A stretch of DNA of 64,000 nucleotides from positions 38,919-102,918 of the forward strand of contig NZ_VTEH01000017.1 of assembly GCF_008180615.1 (NCBI RefSeq), written 5' to 3'. Source of the stretch: Rossellomorea vietnamensis. Lineage in GTDB: Bacteria > Bacillota > Bacilli > Bacillales > Bacillaceae_B. The notes beneath the pieces are model-generated. The model was not told the origin of the DNA and did no database searches. It worked only from the letters and a program-made list of their open reading frames with translations. This document shows positions 63,837 to 64,000 of this stretch, piece by piece (positions within the stretch are counted from its first letter, which is position 1; every line of letters begins with the position of its first letter). The position numbers and the translations under genes were made by a program.

Positions 63837-64000
63837 TTAGGCAGACTTATCTTCTCTCAATTCTATGTTGTAGCCTTTCTTCTTTAGATATTGAATTATT
63901 TTTTGGTCTTTGTTTTGTTCTTTCTGCTGATAATAATCAGGGCCTAGTTCCTGATAGGGTTCTTTTGTTTTTAGAATGTTATAAGCAATTGTTAAAAGTA
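63837..64000 (-). mobile_element. 3' end of an IS110-family transposase gene (partial)
   Basis: Minus-strand frame running off the right edge; the last 53 residues read IAYNILKTKEPYQELGPDYY followed by KKKGYNIELRE and stop. This YxxLGxDYY-then-LKKxGYxVEL ending is typical of IS110-type transposases of bacilli. IS110 elements lack terminal inverted repeats and are guided by a bridge RNA outside the coding region. Family assigned from the C-terminal tail only. Confidence 0.55.

Noticed and set aside
1..64000. tRNA, rRNA, prophage or plasmid genes
   Set aside because: No tRNA-like clover sequence, rRNA motifs, phage structural genes or replication genes were visible.

Overview
The window looks like a stretch of chromosome from a member of the Bacillaceae (Bacillus sensu lato). 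It is low-to-moderate in G+C by eye, with strong AAGGAGG-type ribosome sites, many TTG and GTG starts, SigA-type promoters and intrinsic terminators ending in T-runs. Many genes have B. subtilis counterparts: YesLMN with a sugar ABC importer, YvdT-YvdS-YvdR, YitT, VanZ and YhfH. I see no rRNA, tRNA, prophage or CRISPR. The only transposon trace is the 3' end of an IS110-type transposase cut by the right edge.

Layout. 0-8 kb: a 52-bp repeat array, a polysaccharide deacetylase, and a carbohydrate-uptake locus (YesL-like protein, YesM/YesN-like two-component system, binding lipoprotein, two permeases). 8-11 kb: a beta-helix protein, then a second 52-bp array. 11-19 kb: DUF5694, DinB, a DUF1538 pair (UmpAB-like antiporter), a lone tyrosine recombinase, a K+/H+ antiporter, YitT and VanZ. 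19-29 kb: two of the window's three cyclic-di-GMP enzymes, small membrane proteins, a Nudix enzyme and an LprI-type lipoprotein. 29-36 kb: glyoxalase-fold protein, a 53-bp array, superoxide dismutase, a Qnr-like pentapeptide protein, a phosphotransferase, a chemoreceptor and DUF421. 36-42 kb: the glyoxylate shunt (malate synthase G and isocitrate lyase), a 41-residue zinc-ribbon protein and a GntP-type permease. 42-47 kb: GNAT, a 52-bp array, a TetR plus paired SMR exporter operon, and DUF418. 47-53 kb: a PLC-like protein with a nucleotidase, and a MoxR-DUF58-DUF4129 operon. 53-58 kb: a catabolic island with LysR, a Baeyer-Villiger monooxygenase and two esterases. 58-64 kb: hypothetical proteins, the third GGDEF/EAL enzyme, a peroxiredoxin and the IS110 end.

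The strongest unusual signal is the peroxiredoxin at 63072-63539. Its frame is open except for one TGA, which falls exactly on the peroxidatic cysteine codon (residue 46). A 7-bp hairpin with a GGA loop begins 12 bases after that TGA, as in bacterial SECIS elements. This points to a selenocysteine peroxiredoxin that ordinary gene calling would split in two.

Other notable signals are five unrelated repeat families that share a 52-53 bp period (about five helical turns), several with hairpin arms that co-vary between units; a palindromic operator (CTGT-N6-ACAG) shared by the malate synthase and isocitrate lyase promoters; and several very small genes, including the 41-residue zinc-ribbon protein downstream of isocitrate lyase and a 39-codon leader coupled to DUF418.
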